From: JBEKDJ01 sp050014415
Lineage (GTDB): Bacteria > Desulfobacterota > BSN033 > UBA1163
Assembly (NCBI GenBank): GCA_050014415.1
Contig: JBEKDJ010000171.1
Coordinates: 1 to 9,513, forward strand
DNA: 9,513 nt
Reading direction: 5' to 3'
Of this stretch, positions 5,362-9,513 are shown one piece after another. The position numbers were made by a program, and so were the translations under genes. The notes beneath the pieces are model-generated. The model saw only the letters and a list, made by a program, of their open reading frames with translations. It was not told the DNA's origin and searched no databases. Positions within the stretch are counted from its first letter, which is position 1, and each line of letters starts with the position of its first letter.

Positions 5362-5913
5362 ATGAAAGAGATTAGATTTCATGGCCGGGGGGGTCAAGGC
5401 GTTGTTATGGGTGCTGAAATGCTTGCATATGCGTTTGTGCTCGAGGGTAAATACGCGTCTTCCTTTCCCACATTCGGGGCTGAAAGGCGTGGCGCACCGG
5501 TAGCGGCATTTCTTCGGCTGGATGAGAAGCCCATCAGAGAGACCCACCAAGTCTATGATCCCGACTGTATTGTTGTCCTTGACCCTCTTATAGCGAAATC
5601 ACCGGCAATCTTTAGCGGCCTTAAGGGTGACGGAATAGCCATTCTGAACACATCAAGGAAAAGCCTGGAGAATTGGCCTGATGCTCTTAAGATTGTCGGT
5701 CTTACTGATGCAACGACCCTGGCGTTGGAGGGGATTGGCAGAGCCATTGTCAACTCATGCATGCTCGGGGTGATAGCAAGAGTCACCGGCTGGGTAAAGC
5801 TGGAATCTGTAATAGCAGGCTTGGCCATGAATTTCGAGGGGAATTTGCTGCGCAAGAACGAGGACTTGGCGAGGCGCGGATATGAAACCGTAGACATAAT
5901 TGCTAAGGCGTGA
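5362..5913 (+). CDS. padE: Phenylglyoxylate dehydrogenase-type 2-oxoacid oxidoreductase, gamma subunit
   Basis: 183-residue gamma subunit. The start is the ATG at 5362, because AAGGAGG (5344-5350) lies 11 bases upstream and MKEIRFHGRGGQG is the normal family N-terminus. The frame stays open upstream to about 5190, but that part (for example from 5299) has no family match. Motifs: GRGGQG at 8-13 and FGAERRGAPVAAFLRL at 38-53, the gamma-domain signature of pyruvate/2-oxoacid:ferredoxin oxidoreductases. It assembles with delta, alpha, FAD and beta subunits encoded directly downstream. The product of the complex is an acyl-CoA plus CO2 from a 2-oxoacid and CoA. Assignment to the pad (phenylglyoxylate) type rests on the five-gene order gamma-delta-alpha-FAD-beta; another aromatic or branched 2-oxoacid is possible. 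Confidence 0.85.
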   Translation: MKEIRFHGRGGQGVVMGAEMLAYAFVLEGKYASSFPTFGAERRGAPVAAFLRLDEKPIRETHQVYDPDCIVVLDPLIAKSPAIFSGLKGDGIAILNTSRKSLENWPDALKIVGLTDATTLALEGIGRAIVNSCMLGVIARVTGWVKLESVIAGLAMNFEGNLLRKNEDLARRGYETVDIIAKA

Positions 5914-5931
5914 CGAGAGGAGTGACGAGAG

Positions 5932-6198
5932 ATGAAATTCATAAGTAAGTTCGAAGGACCCTGGTCAACACCGAAAGAGCCCCTTGATGTCAAAACAGGA
6001 GAATGGCGAGCGCAGAGACCAGTTGTCAAGGATGAGAAATGCCGCCAGTGTGGGTGGTGTTTTATCTATTGCCCTGCCGGTTGCATCAGAGAGACTGAGG
6101 GCAACTTCGTGCCTGATCTCGACTATTGCAAGGGCTGTGGGGTCTGCTCATATGTGTGTCCCGCCAAGGCGATCACATTAGTAAGGGAGGAGTTCTGA
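5932..6198 (+). CDS. padF: 2-oxoacid oxidoreductase delta subunit, 2x[4Fe-4S] ferredoxin
   Basis: Complete 88-residue PorD-like ferredoxin subunit. Two classical cluster motifs are present: C37-x2-C40-x2-C43-x3-C47 followed by P48, and C66-x2-C69-x2-C72-x3-C76 followed by P77. These are spaced as in bacterial 2[4Fe-4S] ferredoxins and would carry electrons away from the TPP site. About 30 residues before the first cluster (WSTPKEPLDVKTGEWRAQRP) form the usual delta-subunit extension that docks to the complex. GAGGAG (5917-5922) lies nine bases before the ATG. The gene is 18 bp after padE and its TGA overlaps the padG start by one base, indicating one transcript and coupled translation. Size (about 10 kDa) fits the smallest subunit of the Azoarcus enzyme. 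Confidence 0.9.
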   Translation: MKFISKFEGPWSTPKEPLDVKTGEWRAQRPVVKDEKCRQCGWCFIYCPAGCIRETEGNFVPDLDYCKGCGVCSYVCPAKAITLVREEF

Positions 6199-7406
6199 TG
6201 TCAAATCTTTTGGATGCGAGAGGTCAAGTACGAGTACTGGACGGGAATCGAGCAGGAGCGTTTGGCGTACTGTTATGTCGTCCGGACGTGATCGCTTCCT
6301 ATCCTATTACGCCTCAGACGCCCTTACTGGAAACCATTTACAAGTTCGAAGCCGATGGCCTGATTGACGCAGCAATGATCGAGCCGGAAGGAGAAAACTC
6401 TGCCATGGGCATCCTCATTGGGGCCTGTGCCGTAGGAGGCCGAACGTTTACGGCGACTTCGTCGCAAGGCCTATCGTTCATGAACGATGCCTATCTCCTT
6501 GCTGCGGGGAACAGGTTCCCAATCGTTATGGCAATCGCCATGAGGGAACAGGTGAGTCCCCATGGTGTATTCGCCGGTCAGCAAGATGCGGTGCTGGTGA
6601 AGGATCATGGATGGATTCAACTCTATACGGAGTCATGCCAGGAGATTCTCGACTCCCTTATCATGGCCTATCGATTAGCGGAAGATTCGGATATTCTACT
6701 GCCAGTCAACGTGTGCTACGAGGGCTATTACCTTTCCCACCATTCTCAGCGGGTGGAGGTACCGCGACAGGAGGATGTCGATGCCTTTCTGCTTCCGTTG
6801 AAAAGCATGAAAAGACTCAGATGGACGCTTGATGATCCGATGGTTTTCTCAAGCTACACCTTTCCCCCCGAACTTTTCACCGAATATCGCTATAAGATGT
6901 GCGCCGCACACCAGAGGGCAAAAGGAAAACTCGACGAGATCGATAGAGACTTCAGAGCGAAATTCGGACGCGGCTATGGAGGCCAGATTGAAGAATACAG
7001 AACAGAAGATGCGGAATTCGTCATAGTCACTATGGGAAGTGCGACGGGGACGGCAAGGGTTGTAGTTGATAGGAAGCGAGAGCAGGGAGTGAAGCTTGGA
7101 CTGATCAAAATAAGAATGTTTCGACCCAGCCCCAGAGAGAGGTTGATTCAGGCCCTCAGTGGAAAAAAAGGGGTCGGAGTTATAGATCGTAGCGTCTGCT
7201 ACGGCTGGAACTGCGGTCACAATTACATAGAAATAAGGACACTCTTGAGCGATTTGCAGGGGCCGCCTCCTAAATTGCTCGACTTTATAGCCGGTTTAGG
7301 TGGAGGCGATATCACCTCCGACCTTATAGAGAGGGCGGTCGACGGAACCTTGGCCGCTGCCCAGGGAAAAGATCAACCGGCTGTAACGTGGCTATCGTTG
7401 GAATAG
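6198..7406 (+). CDS. padG: 2-oxoacid oxidoreductase alpha subunit
   Basis: 402-residue alpha subunit. The ATG at 6198 is chosen over an in-frame start at 6126, because GGGAGGAG (6185-6192) precedes it and because the protein then begins where alpha subunits begin. The pyrimidine-binding TPP domain shows YPITPQTPLLE (35-45), EPEGENSAMG (62-71) and ATSSQGLSFM (86-95), all standard PorA/KorA blocks. MREQVSPHGVFAGQQDA (115-131) is the substrate/CoA-side segment. The C-terminal part (about 240-380) is the transketolase-C-like domain (VIVTMGSATGTARVVVD, then GVGVIDRSVCYG). It pairs with beta to form the active site. It overlaps padF by one base and ends 19 bp before the FAD subunit. The mass of about 44 kDa suits the 43-kDa subunit known for phenylglyoxylate dehydrogenase. 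Substrate assignment is by gene order. Confidence 0.9.
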   Translation: MSNLLDARGQVRVLDGNRAGAFGVLLCRPDVIASYPITPQTPLLETIYKFEADGLIDAAMIEPEGENSAMGILIGACAVGGRTFTATSSQGLSFMNDAYLLAAGNRFPIVMAIAMREQVSPHGVFAGQQDAVLVKDHGWIQLYTESCQEILDSLIMAYRLAEDSDILLPVNVCYEGYYLSHHSQRVEVPRQEDVDAFLLPLKSMKRLRWTLDDPMVFSSYTFPPELFTEYRYKMCAAHQRAKGKLDEIDRDFRAKFGRGYGGQIEEYRTEDAEFVIVTMGSATGTARVVVDRKREQGVKLGLIKIRMFRPSPRERLIQALSGKKGVGVIDRSVCYGWNCGHNYIEIRTLLSDLQGPPPKLLDFIAGLGGGDITSDLIERAVDGTLAAAQGKDQPAVTWLSLE

Positions 7407-7425
7407 ATCTCAAAGGAGAGAAAAC

Positions 7426-8691
7426 TTGGAAAAGAAAAGACGTCTTGTCATCGTTGGATGCGGCACAGCGGCCGTTAGCGCCGTGAAGCAAATCAGGAAG
7501 ACGGGCTGTAACGATGAGGTCATGCTGCTGTCCATGGAAGCTTGGCATCCTTATTCCCCGATGTCCCTTCCTTACCTCATTTCCGAGAGAGTAAAGCAGG
7601 AAGATATCCGGATGGTACCTGACGATTTCTTCGATCAGATGTCGGCCACTTTCGTAAGGGAGGCAAGGGTGGTCGGGATTGATACCAGCGAACGAAAAGT
7701 GTGTCTTAATGGGCAAAAGGCAATCCATTATGACCGCCTTCTGATCGCCACGGGTTCTGACCCCGTGGTGCCTGCGATCTTGCAGGAGGCAGGATGCATC
7801 GGTTTTCATGTAATGGATGATTGTCTGGCTCTCATTCAACAGCTCCAAAGAACGAAAAAAGTCACGATTCTGGGAGCCGGCCTTGTGGCCATGGAGCTTG
7901 CAGCGGCACTGCGGGGGAAGGGTCATGACATCCATGTCATTGCTCCCCGTGAGAGAATCCTGCGCACTTACTTCGACACAGAAGCGAGCGGCCGCATAAT
8001 CGAGTTGTTTGCAGCCGCCGGCGTCACCATAGAATTGAACTGGGGTGAAGCTGTTATGGCCGAGGGCTCGGCTGAGGGAATCAGCCTGCGGTTTAGTCAG
8101 GGCAAGAGCGCCGAGACAGAAATCCTTCTTTCCTGCATGGGAGTCAAACCAAGGGTCTCTTGCCTGGCCGACAGTGGGATTGCCGTCAATGGGGGAATAG
8201 TGGTGGACAGCAATATGAGGACGAATATCCCGGAGATCTTTGCTGCTGGGGATGTAGCAGAGGCCAAAAACTTCTTCACCGGACAGAGAGGCCTCAATCC
8301 TATCCTGCCAAATGCTGCTTCTCAGGGAAAAATCGCAGGAAGTAACATGGCTGATCACAAGGCAGAATATGAGGGTTGGTTGCCCATGAACACGTTTAAT
8401 TTCTTTGGGCATCTCGCTACCTCCGTCGGTGAGATGGTGCCGTCCCCCGGTGATGAGGAACTGGTGGAGAAGCATAATGCGGAGTACAGGAAGATGATTT
8501 TCAGAGGAGGCACGATAGTAGGAGCTGCCTTTATCGATACGCAAGTTGATGCCGGCGTGATTCAGTACCTCATAAGGAAAAAGATCGAAATTGGAGAACA
8601 TAAAGAGATGCTGTTGAAAGCACCTCGTGAGGTCGGCTTTTGGCTAATGAACGAAGCAGAGAAACGTGAAACAATTTCTATGGAACAATAG
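7426..8691 (+). CDS. padH: FAD/NAD(P)-dependent oxidoreductase, epsilon subunit of the 2-oxoacid dehydrogenase
   Basis: 421-residue pyridine-nucleotide oxidoreductase. The start is TTG (7426), with AAAGGAG (7412-7418) seven bases upstream; no ATG or GTG lies nearby that keeps the first Rossmann strand. FAD site: RLVIVGCGTAA (6-16), ATGSDP (108-113) and FAAGDVAE (272-279). NAD(P) site: ILGAGLVAMELA (148-159). It resembles the NADH oxidase/CoA-disulfide reductase group. The region where those enzymes carry a redox Cys reads YSPMSLPYLI (about 43-52) and has none, so it is unlikely to be a disulfide reductase or peroxidase. Placed between alpha and beta, it matches PadH, which passes electrons from the Fe-S clusters to NAD+ and makes the complex NAD-dependent rather than ferredoxin-only. 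The assignment is strong by context. Confidence 0.85.
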   Translation: MEKKRRLVIVGCGTAAVSAVKQIRKTGCNDEVMLLSMEAWHPYSPMSLPYLISERVKQEDIRMVPDDFFDQMSATFVREARVVGIDTSERKVCLNGQKAIHYDRLLIATGSDPVVPAILQEAGCIGFHVMDDCLALIQQLQRTKKVTILGAGLVAMELAAALRGKGHDIHVIAPRERILRTYFDTEASGRIIELFAAAGVTIELNWGEAVMAEGSAEGISLRFSQGKSAETEILLSCMGVKPRVSCLADSGIAVNGGIVVDSNMRTNIPEIFAAGDVAEAKNFFTGQRGLNPILPNAASQGKIAGSNMADHKAEYEGWLPMNTFNFFGHLATSVGEMVPSPGDEELVEKHNAEYRKMIFRGGTIVGAAFIDTQVDAGVIQYLIRKKIEIGEHKEMLLKAPREVGFWLMNEAEKRETISMEQ

Positions 8692-8703
8692 AGGGGCGCT
8701 GAT

Positions 8704-9513
8704 ATGAGAACCTTTTATGACACTTTGAAGATAGAGGAGAAAATGTGCCCGCCGGGATGCGTTGCGTGCAGTGAGCAATGCAGGGAGGTAAAGCACAACA
8801 ATGGTTTGGAGGGGACCGGTATCAAGGCTATGGATCTCCCGGAAAGCACAATCCAGGTGGCCTATACCTGTAACCAGTGTTCCGAGCCGGTATGCCTGGA
8901 TGTGTGTCCTACAGGTGCAATAACGAGAAACGTCACAAACGGCATTGTAACGATCGAAAGTGCAAAATGCCTGGGTTGCGGTTTGTGTGACCTTTCGTGT
9001 CCCTACGGAGGAATAGATTTCGGGCCGGGATCGAAGAAGGCATCGAAATGTGATCTCTGTAATGGCAATCCTCAGTGCGTGGACGCTTGTCCTGCCCACG
9101 CCATTTCCTTCATGAGAGCTCGCTCGATTGTTCGGCATTTCAATGAGGACCCACTCTTGTCGGGATCACCCTTGTGCTCGGGTTGTGCGGCTGAGATGCT
9201 TCTACGATTTGTCCTCAGGACCATGGGGAAGGATACCCTGCTGTTTGGAGCTCCTGGATGTTGTGCTTTGACATTTAACGGCATGGGTATTCGAACGATG
9301 ATTCGGATTCCTGCCCACATGTCTAACATGACTTCAGTGCCATCGACTATGACCGGCGTGAAGAGATACCTCAGAAAGATTGGCCAGGATGTCAAATGTG
9401 TGGCTTTTGTTGGTGACGGGTGCGCGACGGACGTGGGCTTCCAGCCGCTGTCAGGAGCCGCTGAGAGAAACGAGAATATCATCTTTATCTGTTACGACAA
9501 TGAAGGTTACATG
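8704..9513 (+). CDS. padI: Ferredoxin-beta subunit fusion of the 2-oxoacid oxidoreductase, 3' end missing
   Basis: Open from ATG 8704 (GAGGGG a few bases upstream, 12 bp after padH) to the right edge: 270 codons and no stop. Residues 1-135 form a four-cluster ferredoxin domain. The Cys groups are C15/19/22/26, C56/59/64/68, C89/92/95/99 and C116/119/125/129, in the style of HycB/DmsB-type electron-transfer proteins. From about residue 155 a PorB-type beta subunit begins: LCSGCAAEMLLR (C158, C161), APGCC (186-187), then the TPP-Mg site GDG (237-239) with DNEGYM (N266) about 28 residues later. The fusion would provide both the catalytic TPP and an electron wire toward the FAD subunit. It is the last gene of the pad order, PadI. 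Only roughly the first 60 percent is visible. Confidence 0.88.
   Translation, partial: MRTFYDTLKIEEKMCPPGCVACSEQCREVKHNNGLEGTGIKAMDLPESTIQVAYTCNQCSEPVCLDVCPTGAITRNVTNGIVTIESAKCLGCGLCDLSCPYGGIDFGPGSKKASKCDLCNGNPQCVDACPAHAISFMRARSIVRHFNEDPLLSGSPLCSGCAAEMLLRFVLRTMGKDTLLFGAPGCCALTFNGMGIRTMIRIPAHMSNMTSVPSTMTGVKRYLRKIGQDVKCVAFVGDGCATDVGFQPLSGAAERNENIIFICYDNEGYM

Noticed and set aside
6126..6197. Upstream in-frame start for padG
   Set aside because: It would sit inside padF and add residues outside the family; the ATG at 6198 has GGGAGGAG and the coupled TGATG overlap.
7324..8601. Long minus-strand open frame of 425 codons
   Set aside because: It lies opposite padH, has no recognisable motif, and padH has clear FAD/NAD sites, a ribosome site and operon context. 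It is an antisense shadow of biased codon usage.
1..9513. CRISPR array, tRNA or rRNA genes
   Set aside because: No regularly spaced repeats and no cloverleaf or rRNA-like conserved segments were seen on either strand.

Overview
The window looks like chromosomal DNA of an anaerobic, aromatic-compound- or amino-acid-degrading bacterium. Desulfobacterota ('Deltaproteobacteria') fits best, judged from the families present: CoA-linked 2-oxoacid:acceptor oxidoreductases, a Liv-type ABC transporter ATPase and a dense patch of insertion-sequence debris. This is inference from gene content; no rRNA or tRNA is present to confirm it.

Layout. (1) Bases 1-917, minus strand: a FadR-type GntR regulator followed 55 bp downstream by the start of a 2-oxoacid oxidoreductase gamma subunit that runs off the left edge. 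(2) Bases about 1140-4351: a mobile-element graveyard. It holds a 5'-truncated IS4-like transposase with an in-frame stop, what looks like the end of a lost IS3-family element, a short coiled-coil ORF cut by that element, an intact DUF4338 (DruA-family) gene, and an IS3-family copy with recognisable inverted repeats, an intact orfA and a frameshifted orfB. (3) Bases 4352-4473: a short promoter/operator-like stretch, then the last 19 codons of a LivG-type ATPase gene whose body is missing. (4) Bases 4470-5171: a complete LivF-type ATPase, overlapping the livG tail by ATGA. (5) Bases 5362-9513, plus strand: five tightly packed genes in the order gamma, delta, alpha, FAD/NAD(P) oxidoreductase, ferredoxin-beta fusion. 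This is the gene order of padEFGHI, the NADH-forming phenylglyoxylate dehydrogenase of anaerobic phenylalanine/phenylacetate degradation. The last gene runs off the right edge.

How the genes work together (inference). The five-subunit enzyme would oxidatively decarboxylate a 2-oxoacid with CoA. TPP binds at the alpha/beta interface, electrons pass through clusters in the delta subunit and in the four-cluster ferredoxin domain of beta, and the FAD subunit passes them to NAD+. The Liv-type transporter probably once imported the substrate or its amino-acid precursor, but an IS-associated deletion has left only livF and the tail of livG here. The GntR regulator and the second gamma subunit on the far side of the IS cluster suggest that two 2-oxoacid oxidoreductase loci now flank the mobile DNA.

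The most interesting points are the deletion-truncated transporter beside a possible GntR-type operator, the DruA-family gene with an 11-nt overlapping coiled-coil ORF inside an IS nest, and a possible leader peptide plus hairpin in front of padE. I found no clear previously undescribed system. The DruA/ORF2 pair is the best candidate for an under-described mobile unit.
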